NCBI GenBank assembly: GCA_007692455.1
Contig: RECC01000043.1
Coordinates: forward strand, 1-47,394
DNA length: 47,394 nucleotides
Direction of reading: 5' to 3'
From: Alkalibacterium sp.
GTDB taxonomy: Bacteria; Bacillota; Bacilli; Lactobacillales; Carnobacteriaceae_A
The position numbers and the translations under genes were made by a program. Below, in pieces: positions 25,317 to 33,693 of the stretch (the stretch's first letter is position 1; every line of letters begins with the position of its first letter). The notes beneath the pieces are model-generated. The model saw only the letters and a list, made by a program, of their open reading frames with translations. It was not told the DNA's origin and did not search any database.

Positions 25317-26216
25317 ATGCCTAATCAGATCGATCGAGTTAAATCAGCTGAACGAGGGGCTAAAATAAGTATCAGTATTTATATCATACTTGCTTTGGTA
25401 AAAGTCATTTTAGGTAATGAGTTTCGATCCTCCTCTTTATTAGCAGATGGATTTAACAATTTAACAGATGTCATTTCTTCCGTCACTGTCTTGATAGGTT
25501 TGAAGACTGCCAGAATGCCTGCTGATCACAATCATCCCTATGGCCATTGGAAAGCAGAGCCGATTGCCAGTCTCATTACTTCATTCTTTATGCTGCTCGT
25601 CGGTTTGCAAGTTTTGGAAAGCAGTATCGCACGCATCATAACTGGGGAGATTACACCGCCAAATCAGTTAGCTGCCATTGTCTCAATTATCAGTGCAATT
25701 ATATTATTCGCATTATATCGCTATAATTTATCATTAGCTAAGAGAGTCAACAGTGCTGGATTAAGAGCAGTCTCTAATAATAATTTGGCAGACAGCTTGA
25801 CCAGTTTGGCAACAGCCGTAGCTATTATTGGAGCTGCTTCTGGCTGGATTTGGCTTGATCGTATTATGGCTGTGATTGTGTCACTTATCATTATTAAAAC
25901 GGGTATTGATGTTTTTAAAGAAAGTGTTTTTTCTTTATCTGACGGTTTCAAAGACAAACATTTAGCTGAATATAAAGAAAAAATTCTTGAGCATCCCTAT
26001 GTCAAAGAAGTAGCGTCCATTAAAGCACGGATGTATGGCGCTAATACTTATGTGGACGTAACTATATTAGTAGACGGCAACTTGACAGTACAGGAAGGAC
26101 ATGACATTACAGAGCACATTGAAAAAATTCTTTATGAAGAATTTGATGTGATGCATACCGATGTACATGTAGAACCGGATAGTATCGAAAATCAGTTCAA
26201 TAAAGAACAGATGTAG
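25317..26216 (+). CDS. Cation diffusion facilitator family transporter
   Basis: A 299-residue metal exporter with about six membrane helices that exchanges a divalent cation for protons. The metal-binding pairs are in LADGFNNLTDVISS (helix 2) and NNLADSLTSLATAV (helix 5), with the His-rich motif DHNHPYGHWKAEPI between. The C-terminal cytoplasmic domain ends with THTDVHVEP-like DVMHTDVHVEPD. The helix-2 site reads N-x3-D rather than H-x3-D, and helix 5 reads N-x3-D, which points toward manganese (MntE-like) or iron rather than zinc. GGAGG lies 8 bases before the ATG at 25317; the ATG at 25302 overlaps that site. Confidence 0.92.
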   Translation: MPNQIDRVKSAERGAKISISIYIILALVKVILGNEFRSSSLLADGFNNLTDVISSVTVLIGLKTARMPADHNHPYGHWKAEPIASLITSFFMLLVGLQVLESSIARIITGEITPPNQLAAIVSIISAIILFALYRYNLSLAKRVNSAGLRAVSNNNLADSLTSLATAVAIIGAASGWIWLDRIMAVIVSLIIIKTGIDVFKESVFSLSDGFKDKHLAEYKEKILEHPYVKEVASIKARMYGANTYVDVTILVDGNLTVQEGHDITEHIEKILYEEFDVMHTDVHVEPDSIENQFNKEQM

Positions 26217-26403
26217 CCTCTTAATTTTCTTTTATTTCTAGAATTGCTCTCAATACATGTTTTCCAGCTATTTCACGTTCTATACCGTAAATGAAATAGA
26301 TGCAACACAATTTGTGAAGCCACTTCTTAAAATATAAAAAACATACTGACTGCTAACTGTGGGTCTAATCAAAATCTGATTCACACTTTTTTCCATTAAC
26401 CAC

Positions 26404-26450
26404 AGAAGAAGCCCCATCTGCATCGGTTGCAGATAGGGCTTCTTCTCTTT
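26404..26450. terminator. Inverted repeat, probable terminator
   Basis: AGAAGAAGCCC-C-ATCTGCA pairs with TGCAGAT-A-GGGCTTCTTCT (18 bp with one mismatch, 5-base loop). A short T run follows on the plus strand. It lies between the convergent transporter and nucleotidase genes and probably serves both. Confidence 0.65.
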
Positions 26451-26491
26451 TATAAATAAGGTATGAAACACCTACTCTATTGAATTTAGTT

Positions 26492-28054
26492 CTATTTTGA
26501 AGCTATAACGTTGAAGTTATGGTTGACTGATGCTTCAATGGGGGAAAAACTGTTGAAATAATCGCCAATAAGTTCATTCATAGGAATCGTCACTTCTCGA
26601 ATGATTTTGGAGGCATCAAACATATGGTAATCCCCTCCACCTACCGCGCGGTACTGATTAATAACTACTTCCAGTGAATCTTCATCTTGAATTGGCTTAC
26701 CTTTGTATAGCAGCTCTGTAATACGCTTTCCTATAGGCTGGGATACATCAATTATATAATTGACGCCTTCGTACATGTCATAGTTGTACATTTGCGGCTT
26801 CGGATCCATAAATGCGGGATTAACTATAATTTCCCCATTTTCATTTAAGTCAAAATAAGAAGCTGACCGTTCAAGTGCCGCCTTGAAATCTTCTCCGCTG
26901 ATTTTTAGTACAGCCAAAGTGTTCGGATAAATGTAATTTAAAACGACATCCCGCATGGTTACTTCTGATGTAAAGCCGTTTACTTTATTATTAAAGAGTG
27001 CCGTACCGGATATATCACATTCAGAGTAATGCATCTGCACGCGCTGTACGAATTCTACATAGGGGTGCTCTGTCCTGCGGGCATCTTCAGCATCCTGTAT
27101 AGTCATATCTCCTATTACTTTTCCAATAGGCTGGTCAAGCCATTTTTCCACTTCGTCATTAACAGTTTTGAACTCATTTACTAATTCTTGATGAACAGGT
27201 ACTTTTTCTGTTGAGATAACCTCGGGTATAGCTTCAGAGAGTCTGTATTCTCCGTCTAATTCTTCAAAATGAAGTGTTACTTTACCTAAATAAGTACCCT
27301 TATCTCCAGGCATGACTACGGCAGTACCGTTTACCTTTTCAGCTATTACACGGTGTTGATGGCCTGTAAGAAGAACATCTATGCCTTCTACATCGTGAAG
27401 TAGTGCGTATCCTTCGTTTTCACCCGTCTGGATTTCAGTTTCTTCCCCTGTTTTTAAATCTTTCTCAAATCCACCGTGATAACTGACGATTACAACATCA
27501 GCTTTTTGTTTCAGATACGGCACATACTCTCTGGCACACTCAACAGCGGATTGAAAGGATAGGCCTTCATAGTTTTCAGGGTGTTCCCAGTTAGGGATAT
27601 AGGGAGTTGTTAAACCTAAGACAGCTATCTTCAACCCGTCCCTCTCAAATATTTTATAGGCATCACCGAACGCCGGTTTATTCTGCTCGTTCAGAATGTT
27701 TGCACTTAATATCGGAAAGTTTGCCCCTTTTACAGCAGAATTCAGGTATTCTAAGCCATAATTGAATTCATGATTGCCGATAACACCTGCATCAAACTGA
27801 CACTTGTTCAGGGCATCCATAATGACCTTGGCATCTTTCTTTTGCTTCACTATATAGTGGGTAAAGGGAGAACCTTGAATAACGTCCCCGTTTTCAATAG
27901 TCAGGGAGGAGCCGTTATGCTCTTTTCTTTCCTTTTCCAGCAAGGCTGCTAATTTAAATAGTCCATATCCAGCTTCCTGTTTACGGCTCTGGTAGTCTGT
28001 TGGAAAGAGGTACCCGTGTACATCACTTGTTTCAAATATCGTCAACGTTTTCAT
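26492..28054 (-). CDS. Metallophosphoesterase, 2',3'-cyclic nucleotide phosphodiesterase/5'-nucleotidase type
   Basis: A 520-residue protein with an N-terminal metallophosphoesterase domain and a C-terminal 5'-nucleotidase domain. The metal motifs are complete: FETSDVHGY, ENGDVIQG, GNHEFNYG, VSYHGGFE and TGHQHR. The C-terminal half has DISGTALFNNKVNG and QYRAVGGGDYHMF, the nucleotide-stacking region. There is no signal peptide, so unlike CpdB or YfkN it should be cytoplasmic. The start at 28054 follows AAGGAAT by 7 bases; the longer frame runs into the upstream gene. It ends the YeiH-GDPD-nucleotidase group. Substrates are inferred. Confidence 0.9.
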   Translation of the reverse strand: MKTLTIFETSDVHGYLFPTDYQSRKQEAGYGLFKLAALLEKERKEHNGSSLTIENGDVIQGSPFTHYIVKQKKDAKVIMDALNKCQFDAGVIGNHEFNYGLEYLNSAVKGANFPILSANILNEQNKPAFGDAYKIFERDGLKIAVLGLTTPYIPNWEHPENYEGLSFQSAVECAREYVPYLKQKADVVIVSYHGGFEKDLKTGEETEIQTGENEGYALLHDVEGIDVLLTGHQHRVIAEKVNGTAVVMPGDKGTYLGKVTLHFEELDGEYRLSEAIPEVISTEKVPVHQELVNEFKTVNDEVEKWLDQPIGKVIGDMTIQDAEDARRTEHPYVEFVQRVQMHYSECDISGTALFNNKVNGFTSEVTMRDVVLNYIYPNTLAVLKISGEDFKAALERSASYFDLNENGEIIVNPAFMDPKPQMYNYDMYEGVNYIIDVSQPIGKRITELLYKGKPIQDEDSLEVVINQYRAVGGGDYHMFDASKIIREVTIPMNELIGDYFNSFSPIEASVNHNFNVIASK

Positions 28055-28076
28055 AATCGATTCCTTCCATGCTTTA

Positions 28077-28982
28077 TTAATTGTCTTCTGCCAGTATCTC
28101 TGTAAGCAGTTCGGTGTCATCTGTCATTATTCCGTGGGCACCTAAATCTATCAGCTCTCGCATAGTTTCTTCATCATTGATTGTCCAGTAATACACTTCC
28201 ATACCTCGCTGCTCTGCGCCACGAATCAGTTTCCAGTCCGCCAGGTTGAAACCTTCCTGTTCAGTAGGAAGCTGAAAAGCATCTGCTGTCGGGGTATATA
28301 GTGCATTGGCAAATGCTTTATGTTTCATCACAAAATCTCTTGTTTCCTGTTCTCCCGCTCCAATAGCAACTGTTCCATCGGCTACTTCATCGAAACGTAA
28401 ATTGATTTCGTGGTCAAAGCTGGCGATTAAAACAGTGTCGTGCACCTCATACTCCTCTATTAAGCGCCACATTTCCTGTATCATTTCTTCATAACGGTCT
28501 GGATCATTTGTCGCTTTTAATTCAATCAGCTGACGCATATGTCCGAATTCCTGAAAAATTTCTTCTACTGAAGGTACTATCACGCTATTGTCTCTAAAAT
28601 TCGCTTCGCCTTCTTCATTCTCAAAGTGATAACCTGCATCCAGTGCCTGTATTTCTTCCAGTGACATATCATTCACTCGTCCGGAGCCATCTGTTGTTCG
28701 ATCTACTGTATCGTCGTGTATAGCCACTAATTCGCCGTCTGAAGTGATAAAAACATCGTACTCCAGGATATCAACTTCGATGGACTCAGCATGGCTGAAT
28801 GCTTCCATTGTATTTTCGGGCGCATGAAACATTCCCCCTCTATGAGCAATGACCAAAGTGTCTTCGCTTTCTTGAGTAAAAACTGTTTCTCTTTCCGATG
28901 CAATGGGATTAATGAACAGCAGCAACCATATAAGCAGAATAACTCCCAGTACACTCCCAACTATTTTCATCAATAACTTCAT
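28077..28982 (-). CDS. glpQ: Membrane-anchored glycerophosphodiester phosphodiesterase
   Basis: This enzyme cleaves glycerophosphodiesters, or lipoteichoic-type chains, into glycerol 3-phosphate and an alcohol. It has 301 residues. An N-terminal hydrophobic segment (about 5-26) is an uncleaved anchor or signal, so the TIM barrel lies outside the cell. VIAHRGGMFHAPENTMEAF carries the first catalytic His, and EYDVFITSDGELVAIHDDTV carries the metal-binding Glu, Asp and second His. AGGAGG lies about 10 bases before the ATG. It lies 20 bases behind yeiH and 22 before the nucleotidase. Confidence 0.93.
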   Translation of the reverse strand: MKLLMKIVGSVLGVILLIWLLLFINPIASERETVFTQESEDTLVIAHRGGMFHAPENTMEAFSHAESIEVDILEYDVFITSDGELVAIHDDTVDRTTDGSGRVNDMSLEEIQALDAGYHFENEEGEANFRDNSVIVPSVEEIFQEFGHMRQLIELKATNDPDRYEEMIQEMWRLIEEYEVHDTVLIASFDHEINLRFDEVADGTVAIGAGEQETRDFVMKHKAFANALYTPTADAFQLPTEQEGFNLADWKLIRGAEQRGMEVYYWTINDEETMRELIDLGAHGIMTDDTELLTEILAEDN

Positions 28983-29002
28983 ATGTACTTATCCTCCTAT
29001 TT

Positions 29003-30010
29003 TTATCCAATAATAAAGTAAACAACTGCAAAGGATACAAATACCACGAGTGTAGATAGTACCATGGCCAATCCAAAGGGTTTCCAACCTGTTTTAATGA
29101 ATAGCTTCAAATTCGTTTTAAGACCGATTGCTGCCAGTGCAATGACCATTAAAAACCGGCTGACAGTTCTAAAATAGTCTGATACTACACCTGGTATTAA
29201 ACCGACTGAGTTCAGGCCTGCCATGACTACAAAAGCAATAATAAACCAGGGGATTAGTCCTCTTAGTGAGAGTTTACCCTTCTTAAGTTCACCACCGGCC
29301 TGCTTACTCCGATAGTATAGAATTGAAAACACGATAACTGTCGGTATAATCGCAAGTGTACGAGTCAGTTTAACCATAGTGGCTATTTCACCTGCAGTAT
29401 CTGAAAAGGCAAAACTAGCAGCTACAACACTGGATGTATCATTTATCGACGTTCCCGCCCAAAAACCAAAGAATGAATCGCTTAAACGAAGCAGCTGGCC
29501 GGCAATGGGATACGCCACTACCATCAGCATATCAAATACAAAGGTCGAAGAAATGGCGTAAGAGACATCACCATCATCCGCTTCTATGACTGGAGCCATA
29601 GCTGCAATGGCTGATCCGCCGCAGATAGCCGTTCCGGCAGCAATCATGTTCCCTAACTTCCAATTGACTTTGAATAATTTACTTAACAGAAAACCTCCCC
29701 CAAAAGCAGTCAGAAGAGTGAATAGCAGCACCATCAAAGTTCGTCCACCTACATTAAGTATAATTGAAAAATTCAGAGATGCTCCGAGTAAGATTATTGC
29801 AAATTTCAGTACTTTTTTCGAAGTGAACTGTACGCCTTCATTGAACAATTTATCATTATAATATATCGTTCTGACGGCTATTCCGATGAACATGGCAAGT
29901 ACAGCCGCTCCTATGTAATGGCCTGGTAAAATGCGTTCGATTCCTACTGCAGCAATAGCAATGACTGTTGCCAATAAGAAACCGGGTAAGACTGATTTTA
30001 GTTCTTTCAT
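29003..30010 (-). CDS. YeiH family putative sulfate exporter
   Basis: A 335-residue integral membrane protein with about ten hydrophobic segments, of the UPF0324/YeiH (putative sulfate exporter) family. The pattern NMIAAGTAICGGSAIAAMAP (about 131-150) and FWAGTSINDTSSVVAASFAF (about 187-206) is diagnostic. The family name comes from weak evidence, so the transported compound is not settled. AAAGGAAG lies before the ATG. It heads a three-gene minus-strand group. Confidence 0.9.
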   Translation of the reverse strand: MKELKSVLPGFLLATVIAIAAVGIERILPGHYIGAAVLAMFIGIAVRTIYYNDKLFNEGVQFTSKKVLKFAIILLGASLNFSIILNVGGRTLMVLLFTLLTAFGGGFLLSKLFKVNWKLGNMIAAGTAICGGSAIAAMAPVIEADDGDVSYAISSTFVFDMLMVVAYPIAGQLLRLSDSFFGFWAGTSINDTSSVVAASFAFSDTAGEIATMVKLTRTLAIIPTVIVFSILYYRSKQAGGELKKGKLSLRGLIPWFIIAFVVMAGLNSVGLIPGVVSDYFRTVSRFLMVIALAAIGLKTNLKLFIKTGWKPFGLAMVLSTLVVFVSFAVVYFIIG

Positions 30011-30037
30011 TATTTTCTTCCTTTCATTTCCAGAACT

Positions 30038-30046
30038 ATTATAACA
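30038..30046 (-). promoter_or_regulatory. Extended -10 promoter of the yeiH group
   Basis: On the minus strand TGT is followed by a perfect TATAAT (30043-30038), 28 bases before the start codon. The -35 box is weak, as allowed for extended -10 promoters. Confidence 0.55.
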
Positions 30047-30087
30047 TTAATTCAGCTGATGAGAAGTTGAATAATAGATGCGACAGA

Positions 30088-30125
30088 AAAAGAACTTTAA
30101 ACAGCTACGATACGCCGCTTAAAGT
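30088..30125 (-). terminator. Terminator after the TspO-like gene
   Basis: ACTTTAA (30125-30119 on the minus strand) pairs with TTAAAGT, with a GC-containing inner stem, and is followed by TCTTTTTC. Confidence 0.6.
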
Positions 30126-30144
30126 CCCGGTTAATTACTTATAC

Positions 30145-30879
30145 TTATGCTGATCGTCTTCTGATTCTCTCGAATAGTACAATAGTTGACCCTAGAACCT
30201 GGAAAACAATGCCCATTGCACAAATAATTGTCAACAGGAACAGCTGATTTTCATTTTCGATAATGATGCCAACATATGTCCAAACAAATACCAGTGGGTA
30301 AATCCAGTCCATACGAACAAGGGATACTAGCAGCGCTATTCCAGTGGCAATGACTAACAGAATCAGCGTCCACTGGTATTCATTTAATCCCAGTACTTCT
30401 TCGATCTCCATATCGTTAACCCAGTCTACTATGTTTACTATCGTTGCCACCGTTCCCCAGGCAAAATAAACTGAGAATGGAACCCGGTCAAACCAGTGTG
30501 TTCGGTACTTCGTTATCTTTAAATAGATGACTATAAGGGTAATAAGTAAAGCAGTTATAATTATGACAGAAGCTAGCTTCCACTCTTGTGTGAATGCTAT
30601 AATCCACATGCCGTTTAATATGAAATTGGCAACTGGCCAATAACTGAGTTTATCGTAGACCACCTCTTTTTCATCATCTACAACAAACAAACGAATAAGC
30701 CAAAAGAGAAGAAGAATATAAATAAGACCCCATATCGAAAATACATAACTGGCCGGTTGAATGATTACTTGATCTTGTCGCGCAATCATTCCAACATCAT
30801 TGGCTGTCCAGTAATTTAGAGCCAGCATGATTACAAAAGCAATACTGTAAATCAATCCCAATTTTTTTCGTTCCGTCAT
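30145..30879 (-). CDS. TspO/MBR-related tryptophan-rich membrane protein
   Basis: A 244-residue membrane protein with about seven hydrophobic segments. PASYVFSIWGLIYILL (about 41-56), LNGMWIIAFTQEW and RVPFSVYFAWGTVA (about 135-148) follow the P-x-W-x-F...W...Y, N-x-x-W and AW pattern of the TspO/MBR superfamily, in a longer form than classical TspO (about 160). TspO proteins bind porphyrins and are linked to light and oxidative responses. GAGGAG lies 7 bases before the ATG and only 15 bases separate it from uvsE, so the two are probably co-transcribed. Confidence 0.75.
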   Translation of the reverse strand: MTERKKLGLIYSIAFVIMLALNYWTANDVGMIARQDQVIIQPASYVFSIWGLIYILLLFWLIRLFVVDDEKEVVYDKLSYWPVANFILNGMWIIAFTQEWKLASVIIITALLITLIVIYLKITKYRTHWFDRVPFSVYFAWGTVATIVNIVDWVNDMEIEEVLGLNEYQWTLILLVIATGIALLVSLVRMDWIYPLVFVWTYVGIIIENENQLFLLTIICAMGIVFQVLGSTIVLFERIRRRSA

Positions 30880-30894
30880 TTTACCACTCCTCTA

Positions 30895-32154
30895 TTATAG
30901 ATAAAAATACAGTGACTGAAGTAAATAGGCAGCATCATATTTTTCGGCAAGTTTAAGCACATACGCCTTTGCTTTCACCAACTTAGACAACTCACTTTCT
31001 GATGCTAATTTCATTAGCTGAAATTTTTCTTTTTCCTTATCTGTGACTTGATTTTTCACGTATCCCCAGACATGCTCTAATGCATTTATACTTGGTCCTG
31101 TTTTCAATTCTGTGTTCAATGCATTTTCTATTAGTCGATAAAATGTAACAACTGGATAGTCTTCTTTGTCTTTTAAAAGTTCTCTGATTTCATTATAGAT
31201 AGCCGGGGACCGTTCCAGTACAGAATACTTGTATCTTGCCCATTCCAGTTCAAGTTCCTTGATATCCAGCTTTGTCGAGGTTGCCAGAAGACATTTCCTT
31301 GCAGACAAATTTTTATCCTTGACCTCAAGCATAATATCGATATCCAGCGGGGATACGGCATTATAAAACTCAAGAAATGCATCAATACTGACCGATTGAG
31401 AATGCGACCCGACTCGTCCGCCGATTTGTTGTTCAGAGTAATGTACTTTCGGTCTGCCATCGTTTTTTCTCCATGTCTCTGCAGCTTTTTTTACCCAGTC
31501 ATAATCATTTCCGTAACTGCCGGAATGATTAATCTTGTGATGTAGGTTATCATACACTACCGGAGCCCCAGTAAGCTTGCTTATTTCAATAACCTCTTCT
31601 ATATTGTAAGACCGATCGTCATTCTCTATTATCAGTCTTTTCTTAATTAAATCATCCAGTTTTTCATACGTATTGACGAACCGGTCAATAGCTGTTTCTT
31701 TATCCCCGTAAACTCCGCCTATATGAAGAATTATCTTATGGGTCGCATCCAAATTTAAATTCTCCATAAACTGTGTATGATAAACCAAATCATCTACAGC
31801 ACGTTCGACTACACCCGAGTCCGGTGAATTTAACACAGTATATTGACCGGGATGCATGGAAACGCGCATCTGATAGGCGTCGATTTTTTTGCCAATTCGT
31901 TCAAATTCACTTTTAAAAAGAGTAGACCAGTCCAGTGTATTTGTCTGAAAGTCAGAACCGAAAGGGATCATATCTGAACTCATACGAAAAAGGCGTATCT
32001 TTTGATGATGATTGTATTCTATCATATTTTCCAGTACTGTCAGGTTATGCTTGATTAAAGTAGTTAAATGTTCAGGAGTTGCATTCTGTTTTCTGCACGT
32101 TCGGTATCTACCCGCCGCTGGCCCTCTTGTAATGCACGCGTAGCCTATATTCAT
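30895..32154 (-). CDS. uvsE: UV damage endonuclease UvsE with DUF1722-like C-terminal domain
   Basis: UvsE nicks DNA 5' to UV photoproducts and starts an excision pathway that needs no light. Residues 1-about 290 form the UvdE TIM barrel: NIGYACITRGPAAGRYRTCR, SMHPGQYTVLNSP, LHIGGVYGDKE, IENDDRSYN and YDNLHHKINH supply the metal ligands. About 125 further residues follow, with EWARYKYSVLERSPAIYNEI and INALEHVWGYVKN followed by KEKEKF, which look like DUF1722 (YbgA). E. coli ybgA is next to photolyase phrB. The ATG at 32154 follows AAGGTG; the upstream ATG has no ribosome site. Confidence 0.92.
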   Translation of the reverse strand: MNIGYACITRGPAAGRYRTCRKQNATPEHLTTLIKHNLTVLENMIEYNHHQKIRLFRMSSDMIPFGSDFQTNTLDWSTLFKSEFERIGKKIDAYQMRVSMHPGQYTVLNSPDSGVVERAVDDLVYHTQFMENLNLDATHKIILHIGGVYGDKETAIDRFVNTYEKLDDLIKKRLIIENDDRSYNIEEVIEISKLTGAPVVYDNLHHKINHSGSYGNDYDWVKKAAETWRKNDGRPKVHYSEQQIGGRVGSHSQSVSIDAFLEFYNAVSPLDIDIMLEVKDKNLSARKCLLATSTKLDIKELELEWARYKYSVLERSPAIYNEIRELLKDKEDYPVVTFYRLIENALNTELKTGPSINALEHVWGYVKNQVTDKEKEKFQLMKLASESELSKLVKAKAYVLKLAEKYDAAYLLQSLYFYL

Positions 32155-32280
32155 ATACACACCTTCATTCTGAATTGTTATTATTAGTTTATCATTCAAT
32201 TAAAAATAAGACTAACAATCTGTATTTCATTAATCTATATTTAATCGAAAGCATATCATTTCCCTTAATCGAGTTTCATC

Positions 32281-32289
32281 TGTTATACT
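32281..32289 (+). promoter_or_regulatory. Extended -10 promoter of the small membrane peptide gene
   Basis: TGT followed by TATACT (32284-32289) lies 30 bases before the start codon. The sequence does not fit a sigma-B promoter. Confidence 0.45.
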
Positions 32290-32319
32290 CAACTTATCAA
32301 ATCAAAGGAGTGAGAAATA

Positions 32320-32463
32320 ATGTTGTGGACAATAATTGGTTTACTTATTTTATTCTGGATTTTAGGACTTGTATTCGAAGTTGCCGGAGGACTAATCCAT
32401 ATTTTACTTGTAATCGCATTAGTTGTATTTATCTTTAACATGATTACAGGACGAAGAGCCTGA
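32320..32463 (+). CDS. Lmo0937-type small membrane protein (47 residues)
   Basis: A very short protein, MLWTIIGLLILFWILGLVF at the N-terminus, then EVAGGLIHILLVIALVVFIF and NMITGRRA. The two membrane spans around a GGLIH centre and an NxITGRR end match the Lmo0937 family, small membrane proteins often made under stress in Gram-positives. AAAGGAG lies 9 bases before the ATG and a strong terminator comes 28 bases after the stop. A longer open frame overlapping it in another frame is not real. The function is unknown. Confidence 0.85.
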   Translation: MLWTIIGLLILFWILGLVFEVAGGLIHILLVIALVVFIFNMITGRRA

Positions 32464-32490
32464 CAGATTAACTAAAATTGATTAATCTTT

Positions 32491-32535
32491 AAAAACCCGA
32501 GCTGGTATCAATAATACCAGCTCGGGTTTTTTTGA
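32491..32535 (+). terminator. Terminator of the small membrane peptide gene
   Basis: An 18-bp perfect stem, AAAAACCCGAGCTGGTAT and its complement, with a 5-base loop (CAATA), is followed by a T tract. Confidence 0.92.
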
Positions 32536-32608
32536 TTTATTTGTTTTTTTCTACAGTATAGGACAGTAATTATGTTAAAATATGATTAATAAAAGAAGGA
32601 GGTGCAGT

Positions 32609-33631
32609 ATGTCCTGTCCCAATTGCAGTATGAGTAAACAACGGTTATCCATTAAAATACCAGAGGAAATCCAGTCTCTAGTCCTGGATCATTTTAAACA
32701 CATTTCTTATACATATGAGCTTGAAAATGATGTCATGGCTGTTGATGAACAAGCGGCAGCTGATTTGCTGGATTTTCTAAAAGCTATGCAGCTGACTGAT
32801 TCAGTGCACTTCAAAGTCCCGACCGAAGAGTGGCTCCCTATAGAACTATTTGAACAATATAGAGAAGCATCCTGGGTGGACTCAATCATTAGAGAAAAGA
32901 ATATTACCATGTATTTCCAGCCTATTATTCAAAACGATGGTACTATTTACGGCTATGAAATGCTTGCCCGTTTCAAAGATACTGATGGAAATATGATTTT
33001 TCCGGATGTGTTATTTCCAGCAGCAAAATTAAGAGGCCGCACTTTCGCTTTAGATCGCTTATGTCGCATTAAAGCCGTCCGTCAGATAAAAAGACTTCCT
33101 GAACACCAGAAAGCCTTCATTAATTTCATTCCAACTGCTATCTATAATCCGGAGTACTGCCTTAGAACAACTACAGCAGTGGCCAATCAGTTAAGTATTG
33201 AAAGCGACCGCTTTGTTTTTGAAGTGGTTGAAACAGAAAAGATTTCTGATACTGACCACTTGAAATCCATTCTAACCTATTACCAGACCCATGGTTTCAG
33301 TTACGCTTTAGATGATGTAGGGGCAGGGTTTAATACACTGGATTTACTGTCTGATTTAAAACCGCCTTACGTGAAACTGGATATGGAGTATGTTCATGGC
33401 GTCAGTCACTCTAAGGATAAACAGAAAGTAGCTCTTGCCTTTCTTGAAAAAGCGAATGAATATGGCGCTATTACCCTTGCTGAGGGTATAGAAAACAGAG
33501 AAGACTTTGAGTGGCTAAAATCTAAAGGCTATAAACTTTTTCAGGGTTATTATTTCGGACGACCGGAACCTGAACCACTTAATACTGTGAAAATCGACAT
33601 GACTTCTGTTACCACTTCAGCGACCAACTAA
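32609..33631 (+). CDS. EAL domain protein, probable c-di-GMP phosphodiesterase
   Basis: A 340-residue cytoplasmic protein. Residues 1-85 are a small N-terminal domain with a CPNC pair at residues 3-6, perhaps a metal or redox site. The EAL domain (about 95-330) hydrolyses cyclic di-GMP. The signature reads EML rather than EVL/EAL in YGYEMLARF, and the other catalytic residues are present: FINF (Asn), FEVVETE (Glu), LDDVGAG (Asp-Asp), VKLDMEYV (Lys), LAEGIE (Glu) and FQGYYFGRP (Gln). The enzyme therefore looks active. AAGGAGG lies 6 bases before the ATG. No GGDEF cyclase is present in this window. Confidence 0.9.
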   Translation: MSCPNCSMSKQRLSIKIPEEIQSLVLDHFKHISYTYELENDVMAVDEQAAADLLDFLKAMQLTDSVHFKVPTEEWLPIELFEQYREASWVDSIIREKNITMYFQPIIQNDGTIYGYEMLARFKDTDGNMIFPDVLFPAAKLRGRTFALDRLCRIKAVRQIKRLPEHQKAFINFIPTAIYNPEYCLRTTTAVANQLSIESDRFVFEVVETEKISDTDHLKSILTYYQTHGFSYALDDVGAGFNTLDLLSDLKPPYVKLDMEYVHGVSHSKDKQKVALAFLEKANEYGAITLAEGIENREDFEWLKSKGYKLFQGYYFGRPEPEPLNTVKIDMTSVTTSATN

Positions 33632-33641
33632 CTTACGACAA

Positions 33642-33684
33642 AAAAGGGCTCAGTCTGCTTTCACATGACGGAGCCCTTTTCTAG
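33642..33684. terminator. Bidirectional terminator between the EAL gene and the DUF1294 gene
   Basis: AAAAGGGCTC pairs with GAGCCCTTTT around a 19-base loop. A and T tracts on both sides suit the convergent genes. Confidence 0.8.
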
Positions 33685-33693
33685 TAGTCTAAA

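Noticed and set aside
26280-26471. Open frame of 63 codons after the CDF gene
   Set aside because: It includes the terminator hairpin and has no ribosome site or recognisable family.
32155-32319. DinR/LexA box upstream of uvsE
   Set aside because: No GAAC-N4-GTTC type dyad is present, so SOS control cannot be supported.
32175-32438. 87-codon frame overlapping the small membrane peptide
   Set aside because: The 47-residue Lmo0937-type frame has the ribosome site, start and terminator in the right places; the longer frame has none.
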